From Archaeoglobi archaeon (GTDB lineage Archaea > Halobacteriota > Archaeoglobi > Archaeoglobales > Archaeoglobaceae): a DNA stretch of 46,506 nucleotides. A program made the translations under genes and the position numbers. The notes beneath the pieces are model-generated. The model was not told where the DNA came from. It saw only the letters and a list, made by a program, of their open reading frames with translations, and made no database searches. This document shows positions 1 to 7,199 of the stretch, in pieces. The stretch is from assembly GCA_029259415.1 (NCBI GenBank), contig JAPDIW010000045.1:1-46506 (forward strand). The letters run 5' to 3'. The stretch's first letter is position 1; each line of letters starts with the position of its first letter.

Positions 1-2
1 CC

Positions 3-794
3 TCTATGGGCTTCACGATAACATTTCGCTCTTTCGCTCTTGCCTTAAAAGACTTTAAAGGCTTTTCAGTTGGGATGGTTCTCAACTTTGTTTTCGCCCC
101 CATCATCTGCTTCGCTTTGGCATTTGCAGTTCCACAAAGAGAAATAGCCGTTGGACTGATCCTCATTGGTGCAGTTCCCTGCGCCGGTATGGCGATTGTG
201 TGGGCCGGGCTGCTTGACGGCGATGTTCCGCTTGCTGTGATCATAAACACAGGCACCATGCTCCTCGCGCCATTCTTCATCCCGATCATCATGCTCTGGC
301 TCGCGGGAAGCTACGTGAAGATAAACGCCCTCGCAATGCTCCTCAACCTGATTTACACCATACTCCTTCCTGTCATCGCGGGGATGTTGCTGAGGGAGCT
401 GGCGGAGAGAGAGACGGATGTGAAGAAGTATCTCCCTCTCTGCCCCGCAATATCTTCTCTCTGTGCGGTCTTTCTGATGTTCATCGCCGCCAACACATCG
501 ATGCCCGTGATACTCAAAAATCTTAGCCTTTTGCCGCCTCTTCTGGCATCTACAGTCGCGATCTTTCCGATCCTCTTTGCCTTCGCATACTTCCTGAGCA
601 GCAAGCTCTTTGATAAAGCAAAGAATATCGCCATTACGTATTCCTGCGGAATGAAGAACCTGCCAATCGCCTTGGCAATCGCAATCATGTCATTCGAATC
701 GCTAACGGCTTTGCCGATAGCCGTTGCATTTGCATTCCAGATGCTTACGGCTGTGGCTTTTTATCGCATTTACCGAGCAAAAGGAGGTGGTTAG
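3..794 (+). CDS. ACR3/bile-acid:Na+ symporter-like permease (5' partial)
   Basis: Polytopic membrane permease of the BART superfamily, closest in motif to arsenite efflux permease ACR3. The stretch GAVPCAGMAIVWAGLLDGD (about residues 55-73 of the visible part) matches the ACR3 TM4 motif, in which a conserved Cys follows Pro and a Trp lies seven residues later; that Cys is required for arsenite transport in characterised ACR3 proteins. The frame is open to the window edge. Alignment with the paralogue at 1937-2941 shows that about 55-60 N-terminal residues lie outside the window, so the ATG at 6 is internal. A Shine-Dalgarno sequence for the next gene lies in its last codons. The substrate (arsenite or another anion) is inferred. 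It is probably co-transcribed with the UspA gene that follows without a gap. Confidence 0.8.
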   Translation, partial: SMGFTITFRSFALALKDFKGFSVGMVLNFVFAPIICFALAFAVPQREIAVGLILIGAVPCAGMAIVWAGLLDGDVPLAVIINTGTMLLAPFFIPIIMLWLAGSYVKINALAMLLNLIYTILLPVIAGMLLRELAERETDVKKYLPLCPAISSLCAVFLMFIAANTSMPVILKNLSLLPPLLASTVAIFPILFAFAYFLSSKLFDKAKNIAITYSCGMKNLPIALAIAIMSFESLTALPIAVAFAFQMLTAVAFYRIYRAKGGG

Positions 795-1256
795 GTGTTT
801 AGAAAGATTCTGTATCCCACGGACTTTTCGGAGCCCGCGAGGAAGGCTCTGGATTATGTGAAGAAGTTGAGAGAAGCTGGAAGCGAGGAGATCGTAATTC
901 TCCACGTCGTGGAGAAGGGAATTGTAGAGGCTTATGAAGAGGCGTTTGCGTGGGCTGGGAAGGATGTTGTTGCTGAAACTGAGAAGCTGGATGAGGAGCT
1001 GATTGAGAAGGCGAAAAAGCAGATGGAAGAAGATGTTAAGGAACTCGAAGGTCTGGGTTTTTCGGTCAAAAAGCATATCACGATCGGAAGTCCCTGGGAG
1101 GAGATTCTGAAAGTTGCGGAGAGCGAAGATGTCAGCCTTATAGTTATGGGCTCTCACGGATGCGGAAGGCTTAGCTGCGAGCTTGAGAAGCTGATAGGCT
1201 CCACCACTGAAAATGTGGTGAGGCATGCGAAAAAGTCCGTGCTGGTGGTGAGGTAA
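795..1256 (+). CDS. Universal stress protein (UspA family)
   Basis: Small cytosolic UspA-fold protein, 153 aa. It begins with the typical FRKILYPTDFSEPARKAL strand-helix and ends with the ATP-binding C-terminal pattern (VMGSHGCG ... GSTTENVVRHAKKSVLVVR). In ATP-binding Usp proteins the loop is G-x2-G-x9-G-S/T; here 12 residues separate GSHG from GS, a three-residue insertion, so nucleotide binding is probable but not certain. The GTG start at 795 directly follows the stop of the permease and has a strong GGAGGTGG ribosome site just upstream, inside the permease's last codons. This arrangement implies translational coupling. Archaeal Usp proteins are often paired with transporters, so a regulatory role for the adjacent ACR3-like permeases is a reasonable inference. 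Confidence 0.88.
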   Translation: MFRKILYPTDFSEPARKALDYVKKLREAGSEEIVILHVVEKGIVEAYEEAFAWAGKDVVAETEKLDEELIEKAKKQMEEDVKELEGLGFSVKKHITIGSPWEEILKVAESEDVSLIVMGSHGCGRLSCELEKLIGSTTENVVRHAKKSVLVVR

Positions 1257-1286
1257 ATCAACAACAGAAGATTGAAGGCAATTAAA

Positions 1287-1937
1287 ATGAAAGATATTTT
1301 CAAAAACATTTTCGGAACTAACAATTTGAAAAAAGTTGCAAAGATAATCCATGAGAAATTAGCTGCTAGTCCTGTGGCAATCAGGTTGGTGTTTGAAGGA
1401 GAAGATTTAAGAGGAGAAATACATCCTATCTCAAGAATTTGTGCCGCCATTGATAGAGCTACGAACGATTCTTTTATTCTTCCCCATTCCTCCCTAACAT
1501 GCCCAATCGCAAAGTTCGTTCTGAGAGGAGAGGGAAAGGAGGAAGCCGCTGAAAAATTATTCAAAGAGAAACTTGTAAGTTCGGAAAAAGCTGCAAAGAA
1601 TCTCATAAACTCCATTCCACATTTCAAAGGAAACATAATAGGATTACAGCTTTCACCTGTTGAGAAGGCCAAGTTTAAACCTGATGTATTGGTTTTCATC
1701 TTGAATCCGAGAGATGCGATGAGATTAGCCCAAACTTTGGCTTACAATGGTAGGCCGATTAGGGCAGAGTTCAGCAGCATTACAGCTGCATGCGGCGAAA
1801 TTATAGCAATGCCGATAAAGGAGAAGAGGCCGAATTTATCCCTCGGATGTAAAGGGAGTAGGAGATTCTTGAAAGATTCCGAACTTTTGTTTTCTGTGCC
1901 TTACACCTTAATTTCTCGTCTTTTGGAGGGGGAGTGA
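1287..1937 (+). CDS. DUF169 family protein
   Basis: Protein of about 216 aa of the DUF169 family (COG2043), function unknown. The family signature is visible in the C-terminal half: a conserved CGEI near residue 170 followed about 15 residues later by LSLGCKGSR and a terminal FSVP block, with conserved cysteines that could bind a metal or cluster. The frame is open from a TTG at 1272, but the ATG at 1287 has GAAGG about 8 nt upstream and is preferred. The gene ends in a GGAGGGGGAG stretch that serves as ribosome site for the following permease, and its TGA overlaps that gene's start. It sits between two permeases of the same family, suggesting one transcription unit concerned with one solute. 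Confidence 0.72.
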   Translation: MKDIFKNIFGTNNLKKVAKIIHEKLAASPVAIRLVFEGEDLRGEIHPISRICAAIDRATNDSFILPHSSLTCPIAKFVLRGEGKEEAAEKLFKEKLVSSEKAAKNLINSIPHFKGNIIGLQLSPVEKAKFKPDVLVFILNPRDAMRLAQTLAYNGRPIRAEFSSITAACGEIIAMPIKEKRPNLSLGCKGSRRFLKDSELLFSVPYTLISRLLEGE

Positions 1938-2941
1938 TGGGAATGAAATCTAAAACTGAGGAGCAATCTAAACTGGTGAAGTTCAACATGTTTTTCAGAA
2001 GATACATGACCGTTTGGGTTTTTGCAGCAATTTTCTTCGGCTTCGCATTTGGTTATTACACGAAGCTCAACCTGAGCTTCCTCGTCCTTCCTCTCGTCTT
2101 CGTCATGATATACGTCATGATTATCCCGACACGCTTCAGCCTCTTCGTGAAGGTCTTTCAGTCTCCGAAGGAGCTTCTTCTCGGACTGCTGAACATTCTC
2201 GTCATTGCCCCGATTATAGCCTTCGCAACATCTTATCTTCTCCGCAGACCACAACCTCGTGGCGGGCTTTACTTTGGCTGGTGCCGTACCGCCGGAGGGA
2301 TGAACGCAGCCTGGACCGGGCTGCTCGGCGGTAATGTCCCTCTCGCAATCGTCTTGCAGGCTTTAACGCTGATCCTATCTGTCGTTCAGGTTCCGTACAC
2401 TCTGCAGCTTCTCGTTGGAACTTACGTCGAGATACCTGTTTCACTTCTCATGAAAAGCCTCTCGGTCCTCGTCTTCCTGCCGCTCACAGCAGGCTTCCTG
2501 ACGAGGCAGGCAATCGTCAAAATGGCTGGAGAGCGGAAGATTGACGAAATCAGACCGCTCTTTCCCGTTTTGTCTGGTATGGCGGCTCTTGGAGTTGTTT
2601 TTGTTGCAGCATCGCTGCAGGCGAGCAGGATTATCTCCAATCCGAGCATCATATCTTCTGCAATCGTAGTTGCCGCTATCTATTACACAATGCTCTTCTT
2701 CACCGGCACGGCAATTTCGAGGGCTGCAAAGCTGAACTATGAGAATTCGATCCCGGTTATTTACGGTGGAGCAACAAAAAACCTATCAATCGCCATAGCC
2801 CCCGCAATAGCTGCCTTCCCGCATTCAAGCGTCGTCTTGGCCGTTATAGCCTGCTTCATGGTTCAGATGCCGATGGCGAGCCTGTTCTTCAGGATTGTGC
2901 CAAAGATTCTTAAAAAGGAGAATGTTAGTTTGATAGCATGA
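1937..2941 (+). CDS. ACR3/bile-acid:Na+ symporter-like permease with locally shifted frame
   Basis: Second BART-superfamily permease, about 334 aa with roughly ten hydrophobic segments. It is paralogous to the partial gene at the window start (shared WxGLLxGxVPLA and GGATKNLSIAIA-type motifs). The ATG at 1937 overlaps the preceding TGA and follows GGAGGGGG; a GTG at 1934 is the alternative. Between about 2243 and 2293 the translated protein reads RRPQPRGGLYFGWCRTA, which does not resemble the family. The +1 frame over exactly this stretch gives LVAGFTLAGAVPP, matching the paralogue's GLILIGAVPC, and the frame returns at GGMNAAW. The gene therefore appears to carry one extra base near 2242 and one missing base near 2293, compensating each other and scrambling TM4. 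Even after correction the ACR3 Cys is Pro here, so the substrate may differ. Confidence 0.75.
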   Translation: MGMKSKTEEQSKLVKFNMFFRRYMTVWVFAAIFFGFAFGYYTKLNLSFLVLPLVFVMIYVMIIPTRFSLFVKVFQSPKELLLGLLNILVIAPIIAFATSYLLRRPQPRGGLYFGWCRTAGGMNAAWTGLLGGNVPLAIVLQALTLILSVVQVPYTLQLLVGTYVEIPVSLLMKSLSVLVFLPLTAGFLTRQAIVKMAGERKIDEIRPLFPVLSGMAALGVVFVAASLQASRIISNPSIISSAIVVAAIYYTMLFFTGTAISRAAKLNYENSIPVIYGGATKNLSIAIAPAIAAFPHSSVVLAVIACFMVQMPMASLFFRIVPKILKKENVSLIA

Positions 2942-3466
2942 AGGCACTGTTTATATCCGGGAGTCCGAGAAAAAGGAGCAATACAGATTACTTGCTTGAG
3001 ATAACGAGATCCGTAACGGGAGGAGACTTTATAAAGCTGTCCGATTACAGTGTAAATCCATGCAACTCGTGCAGGGCTTGCCTGAAACTCAAAGAGTGTG
3101 TCGTTAAGGATGACATGAAGTTAATATATCCAATGCTATTCGAGAGCGATGTCATAGTTCTTGGATCCCCGGTCTATTTTAACAACGTTTCAGCTCAAAT
3201 GAAAGCTTTTATGGGACAGGACTTGGTGTATAAGGGGTAGGCTGAGGAACAAAATTGGTGGTGCGATAGCTGTTGGGAGGAGATACGGAATCGAGAGCGC
3301 AATAACAGCCATTAACGCATTCTTCTTAAAGCACGAGATGATCCCAGCGAACAGAGGAGTTTGTGGGATCGCTTTTGAAGAGGGGGAGATTCAAAACGAT
3401 CAGGAAGCTATTAACGCTGCGAAGGAGCTGGGATGCAGGATAAAGGAACTTGAAAATCTTAAGTTT
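2938..3466 (+). pseudogene. Iron-sulfur flavoprotein (Isf/NADPH-FMN reductase family), frameshifted
   Basis: Flavodoxin-fold FMN protein of the iron-sulfur flavoprotein type known from methanogens and Archaeoglobus, which transfers electrons from ferredoxin and helps remove O2 or H2O2. The first frame has the FMN loop SGSPRKRSNTDYLL and a compact cysteine motif NPCNSCRACLKLKEC (C-x2-C-x2-C-x5-C) for a 4Fe-4S cluster, then GSPVYFNNVSAQMKAFM. It then runs into a stop at 3238. Continuing in the +1 frame from about 3213 gives MDRTWCIRGRLRNKIGGAIA and IPANRGVCGIAFEEGEI, the expected second half of the family. One extra G in ATGGGAC at 3211-3217 explains the break. The start overlaps the preceding permease stop (ATGA). 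The end is not sharp because the second-half frame continues into the SdpI-like region without a stop. A sequencing error is the alternative to decay. Confidence 0.75.
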
Positions 3467-3996
3467 AAAGTAGGGTCTCTGCAAATATCCGCAAAACTCT
3501 TCTTAGTCCCACTGATCTCTGTAGGGTTGTTTTTGCTTTTTATAGCAATTCCAAAAATAGACCCTTTAAGCACAACATTGAAGAGTTCAGGAAATACTAC
3601 GACGGGTTTGTTGTTCTGATAATCCTGTTTCTGTTTTACGTTCATGTTCTGACCATCTTGTGGAACATTGGCGCCAGATTCAGCATTGTTCAGATATTGG
3701 CGCCAGCTTTTGGTTTCCTGTATTTTTACTGCGGAATTTTAATAGAGAACGCAAAGAGGAACTGGTTTATTGGAATAAGAACTCCTTGGACACTGAGCAG
3801 TGAGAGGGTGTGGGAGAAAACGCATAAGATTGGGGGGAAGTTGTTTAAAGCTGCCGGAGTTATCGCTTTTATTGGCACATTCTTCCAGAATTATGTGTTA
3901 TTTTTCATTTTCGCCCCCATAATTTTGGTTGCTGTCTATACGATCGTTTACTCTTACGCTGAGTATCGAAAGGAGTTCAGAACTCGCGGTAATTAA
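3467..3996 (+). pseudogene. SdpI/DUF1648-like membrane protein, frameshifted
   Basis: Membrane protein related to SdpI, the bacterial immunity protein family. The first frame gives a transmembrane segment VPLISVGLFLLFIAIPKIDP. A shift near 3563-3569 (CCCTTTAAG, one base missing) is needed to continue as HNIEEFRKYYDGFVVLIILF. The last 112 codons contain the hallmark NWFIGIRTPWTLSSERVWEK of SdpI proteins followed by two more hydrophobic segments. No own start codon is visible: the N-terminal frame is continuous with the Isf second-half frame, so either a stop/start junction was lost or the start is a non-standard codon. Downstream, 3997-4115 is non-coding. Function (membrane protection or signalling) is not predictable. 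Confidence 0.65.
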
Positions 3997-4119
3997 AGCA
4001 ATACCTTAAAACATGCATAAGGATATCGCCTTAACGCATATTGGGGCTACATAGAGAGTTCCAAGAGTAAATCTGATAGCCGGAATTATTAGGCGGATAT
4101 GGTAAGTAGCGCCACAAAA

Positions 4120-4127
4120 TTTATATG
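4120..4127 (+). promoter_or_regulatory. TATA box of the arsR-permease-ABC operon
   Basis: The sequence TTTATATG stands 45-52 bp before the ATG at 4172. The expected transcription start, about 25 bp downstream, falls near 4147-4150, inside the inverted repeat at 4136-4164. Inferred from position and base composition only. Confidence 0.5.
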
Positions 4128-4135
4128 TTTTTCTG

Positions 4136-4164
4136 CAATATTCAAGCCAGAAACTCGAATATTG
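4136..4164. promoter_or_regulatory. Perfect inverted repeat, likely ArsR operator
   Basis: CAATATTC (4136-4143) and GAATATTG (4157-4164) form a perfect 8-bp inverted repeat with a 13-nt spacer. The repeat covers the predicted transcription start between the TATA box and the first codon of the ArsR-type regulator. A dimeric winged-helix repressor bound here would block initiation, so autoregulation is the natural reading. Confidence 0.6.
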
Positions 4165-4171
4165 TGGTAAT

Positions 4172-4495
4172 ATGTGCATGGACTGCGGTGAGCACTGGGT
4201 ACAGAGTAAAAACTTCGAGGATTTCAGGCGAATAGTTAGGGCTTTACACTGCCCTACGAGATGGCTAATTGTAGACTGCCTGAAGGATGGAGAAAAAAGC
4301 ACGAAGGAGATTTTGGAGTGCCTGCTTGAGAAAGACGAAGCCATAACATCTTCAGGTCTATACTACCACCTGTCAGAACTCAAAAATGCCGGAATAGTGG
4401 AGGTTACAGGATATATCGAGCAAAAAGGTGCGCCACAAAAAGTGTGGAAACTCAAAACGAGAAAAATTGTAATTGATTTGGTGAAAGGTGATTAA
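4172..4495 (+). CDS. ArsR-family winged-helix regulator
   Basis: Cytosolic DNA-binding regulator of 107 aa. A winged-helix domain spans about residues 18-95: RIVRALHCPTRWLIVDCL, a recognition-helix region ITSSGLYYHLSELKNAGIV typical of ArsR/HTH_20 proteins, then a wing GYIEQKGAPQKVWKL. Four cysteines are present (C2, C5, C27 and C36), with a third Cys-rich motif at ECLLEK; C2 and C5 (MCMDCGEHW) could sense metals, thiols or oxidants. The start at ATG 4172 is preferred for position; ATG 4178 would delete one Cys of the pair. The gene is first in a run of tightly packed genes to 7912, and an inverted repeat lies just upstream, so it probably represses its own operon. Confidence 0.82.
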   Translation: MCMDCGEHWVQSKNFEDFRRIVRALHCPTRWLIVDCLKDGEKSTKEILECLLEKDEAITSSGLYYHLSELKNAGIVEVTGYIEQKGAPQKVWKLKTRKIVIDLVKGD

Positions 4496-4978
4496 ATGAC
4501 CGTTACTGCAATTCTCATTAATGGTATAGCCATCATTGCTCCTTCGATAGCGTTTATCAAAGATAAGGAAAAGGCAGTTAAATCTCTTAAAGTAGCTGGG
4601 AAATCTTTCATCAGAGTACTTCCAATGGTCTTAGTAATCATACTTGTCATCGGTTTACTGCTTGGATTTACACCACCTGATCAAATATCAAGATTTGCGG
4701 GCGAGCAGTCTGGATTATGGGGTGTGTTGCTTGTGGGTGCAGTTGGTGCGCTAATGCACATCCCTTCCCTATTGGCATTCCCTTTAGCTGCATCTCTCCT
4801 AGAGAATGGGGCAGCAGTGGGTGTGGTTGCCGCTTTTATCACCACATTGACTATGGTTGGAATAGTCACGTTACCTCTGGAGATAAGAGAACTCGGGAAG
4901 GAGATAGCGCTTCTACGAAATAGTATTAGCTTCGTTATCGCAATTATAATTGCGCTCATTATGGGGGCGATTCTGTGA
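4496..4978 (+). CDS. Half-size COG0701/ArsP-like permease, subunit A
   Basis: Integral membrane protein, 160 aa, four to five hydrophobic segments. The central part HIPSLLAFPLAASLLENGAA is characteristic of one half of the COG0701 (DUF318/ArsP_1) permeases, whose full-length members have two such halves. It starts one base after the regulator stop and ends in a GTGA overlap with subunit B. The two proteins are homologous over this motif (AFPLAASLL here, AFPIASALLKKGA there), so they probably assemble as a heterodimer equivalent to one full-length permease. Known family members export organoarsenicals or other small solutes; the cargo here is unknown. Confidence 0.72.
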   Translation: MTVTAILINGIAIIAPSIAFIKDKEKAVKSLKVAGKSFIRVLPMVLVIILVIGLLLGFTPPDQISRFAGEQSGLWGVLLVGAVGALMHIPSLLAFPLAASLLENGAAVGVVAAFITTLTMVGIVTLPLEIRELGKEIALLRNSISFVIAIIIALIMGAIL

Positions 4979-5529
4979 GTGAGCAAGAAAACATGAAAGA
5001 AAAACAAGAAAAACAAGGGATAATACGAGATTTGATTACATTAGGGGTAATTTCAATTGTTACGTTAACACTTCTTTACATCTTTCCAGATAAAAAAGAG
5101 CCAGTACTCAGTACACCATGGAATTTTTTCATTGAGATGATGTTGATACTTCCTGCAGTGATGGTGATGCTAGGTCTTTTTGCGGTATGGGTGCCAAAAG
5201 ATATTGTTGTGAGGTATCTTGGAAAGGCATCTGGTGTAAAGAGTATTTTTCTTGCTCTAATCCTTGGCGCATTACCTACCGGCCCACTATATATTGCCTT
5301 TCCAATTGCTTCTGCGTTACTCAAAAAAGGCGCTAAAATATCCAACATCGTCGTCTTCTTATCTGCTTGGGCATGCATAAAGGTTCCGCAGGAAATGGTG
5401 GAGCTCCAGTTTCTCGGAGTGCGGTTCATGCTGTCACGACTGTCTTTGACCATAATTTTCGTTGTAATTATGGGTATATTTATTGAAAAAGTAATTGGAT
5501 GGAGGGAGGTGACTAAAAATGGTTGTTGA
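4975..5529 (+). CDS. Half-size COG0701/ArsP-like permease, subunit B
   Basis: Integral membrane protein, 184 aa, GTG start overlapping the stop of subunit A. It has a charged N-terminal cytosolic tail rich in E, K and Q (residues 1-17), then about four membrane segments. The motif LPTGPLYIAFPIASALLKKG parallels that of subunit A and is followed by SAWACIKVPQEM, with a membrane cysteine near residue 134 that could contact a thiophilic substrate. Its 3' end overlaps the following ferredoxin gene by 11 bp. Tight coupling suggests stoichiometric production of both halves. Confidence 0.72.
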   Translation: MSEQENMKEKQEKQGIIRDLITLGVISIVTLTLLYIFPDKKEPVLSTPWNFFIEMMLILPAVMVMLGLFAVWVPKDIVVRYLGKASGVKSIFLALILGALPTGPLYIAFPIASALLKKGAKISNIVVFLSAWACIKVPQEMVELQFLGVRFMLSRLSLTIIFVVIMGIFIEKVIGWREVTKNGC

Positions 5530-6316
5530 AGCTATACCAAAAATGACAGGGATGATCTATGCGATAATCGGATTTTTCATTTTAGTCGTCCTGTTCTATA
5601 AAAATAGATTCAACAGGAAAATTGGATATCTTTTTATTGTTACCTCAACCATCGTCGGATTCCTCGTTTTTGCACCTATGTTTCCAAACCAGTTCCAACT
5701 GCTAATTCTCGGTAAGGTGTGGGAGAATCAGGTTGCAGTCGTGGGTTTTTTGCTGTTTATCGTTCTGACATTTGTGTTCGGTAGGATTTTTTGCGGTTAT
5801 CTTTGCCCCATCGGAGCGATACAGGAATTAGTTTACAGTGCACCTGTAAGGAAGTTGAGAATTACAAGCAAAACTCTACCGGTTCATTTACTCTTTTTTA
5901 TCGTGTTCCTCTTTTTTGGTCTTGTTTTTTCAGTGGGAATTCTTACATATCTCGGATTTCGTGATTTCTTTTACCTAAATATTACGTCACCTTTTTTCTA
6001 CGTCTTTTTGGTGCTGTTGGTGATATCTGCTGTCATTTATAGACCATTTTGTCGATTTTTCTGTCCATACGGTGTGCTACTATCTCTGGCTTCCGCCAGA
6101 AGTCTGTTCAAACTGCGGCGAAATGATAGTTGCATAAACTGTAAAAAATGTGAGAGAGCCTGTCCTACAAACGAGGCAGACGGCGATGCGAAACTTGAAT
6201 GTTATCTGTGCAATAGGTGTGTAGATGCTTGCCCTGTTAATGCGATTGAATACGTTAGGAATGATTTCCTAAGCAAAATAGTGAGGTGTGTAAAGAATGA
6301 TAGCGATAGAGGCTGA
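5519..6316 (+). CDS. NapH/NosR-like polytopic 4Fe-4S ferredoxin
   Basis: Membrane-bound electron-transfer protein, 265 aa. Several membrane segments surround two cytosolic-side CxxxCP motifs, FCGYLCPIGAIQE (about residue 90) and FCRFFCPYGVL (about residue 180). These are followed by a classical two-cluster ferredoxin domain, CINCKKCERACPTNEADG and CYLCNRCVDACPVNAIEY. This order is the COG0348 pattern of NapH, NosR C-terminal and CcoG-like proteins, which move electrons between the quinone pool or cytosol and a partner across the membrane. The ATG start is inside the 3' end of the permease gene and the stop lies inside the ABC ATPase gene. Its partner oxidoreductase is not in this window. Confidence 0.82.
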   Translation: MVVEAIPKMTGMIYAIIGFFILVVLFYKNRFNRKIGYLFIVTSTIVGFLVFAPMFPNQFQLLILGKVWENQVAVVGFLLFIVLTFVFGRIFCGYLCPIGAIQELVYSAPVRKLRITSKTLPVHLLFFIVFLFFGLVFSVGILTYLGFRDFFYLNITSPFFYVFLVLLVISAVIYRPFCRFFCPYGVLLSLASARSLFKLRRNDSCINCKKCERACPTNEADGDAKLECYLCNRCVDACPVNAIEYVRNDFLSKIVRCVKNDSDRG

Positions 6317-7199
6317 AGGCTTAAAGAAGAAATTCGGCGATGTTGAAGCTCTGAAATGTGTATCGTTTAAGGTGAAAAGAGGAGAGATTTTCGGTTTCCT
6401 CGGCCCAAACGGAGCCGGTAAAACCACTACTGTTAGGATTCTGACGGGTATAATAAAGCCAGACTCCGGAAAAGCGAGAGTAAACGGCTACGATGTTGTT
6501 GAGGAGACTCTGAAGGCTAAGGAGTCAATCGGAGTTCTGCCAGAAGTGTCAAACGCATATCCTGATTTAACAGCCTGGCAGAACATAATGCTCATCGCAA
6601 GTCTTTACGGGATGCGTAAAAGAGATGCAGAGGCGAGAGCTAGCGAATTGCTCAAAGAGTTTGGAATTTATGAGCGGAAAGATGCAAAGGTTAGAGGATT
6701 TTCTAAAGGCATGAAACAGAGACTGATGCTCTGCATGGCTCTGATAAGCGATCCGGAAATTTTGTTCTTGGATGAACCGACAAGCGGCTTAGATGTCCAG
6801 AGTGCGAGGATGATAAGGGAGAAGATTTTAGAGATAGCAAACGAGGGGAGAACGGTGTTCCTTACATCCCACAACATGGATGAGGTAAACATGCTGTGCG
6901 ACAGGATTGCGGTGATAAATAAGGGCAAAATCGTTACGATAGACACTCCTGAAAGACTGAAGAGCAGAGTTGGAGGGAATGTTGCGATTGAAGTGAGTTT
7001 TGGAGGTAAGGTGGAGCTGAACATGGAGAATGCGGAGAAAGTAGGAGACAAATACGTGATATACACAGCCGATCCATACAAAACGATCTGCGAGGTAGTT
7101 GACTTTGCGAGGAAGAGTGGTGCAGAGATAGTCTCAATCAACACCCGAACCCCAACGCTTGAAGATGCCTTTTTAAAGCTCTTGGAGGTAGAAGGATGA
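6297..7199 (+). CDS. ABC transporter ATP-binding protein (ABC-2/NosF type)
   Basis: ATPase subunit of an export ABC transporter, 300 aa. Walker A GPNGAGKTTTVRIL (about residues 39-52), signature FSKGMKQRLML (about 137), Walker B ILFLDEPTSGLD (about 157) and switch histidine in TSHNMDE. The C-terminal 90 residues form the regulatory extension common in DrrA, NodI and NosF-type ATPases, ending in RTPTLEDAFLKLLE. It overlaps the ferredoxin gene (20 bp) and the permease gene (ATGA). The NapH-like neighbour resembles nos and other metal-centre assembly loci, so export of a sulfur or metal-assembly compound is a possible role. Multidrug-type export is an equally valid reading of the sequence alone. 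Confidence 0.88.
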   Translation: MIAIEAEGLKKKFGDVEALKCVSFKVKRGEIFGFLGPNGAGKTTTVRILTGIIKPDSGKARVNGYDVVEETLKAKESIGVLPEVSNAYPDLTAWQNIMLIASLYGMRKRDAEARASELLKEFGIYERKDAKVRGFSKGMKQRLMLCMALISDPEILFLDEPTSGLDVQSARMIREKILEIANEGRTVFLTSHNMDEVNMLCDRIAVINKGKIVTIDTPERLKSRVGGNVAIEVSFGGKVELNMENAEKVGDKYVIYTADPYKTICEVVDFARKSGAEIVSINTRTPTLEDAFLKLLEVEG

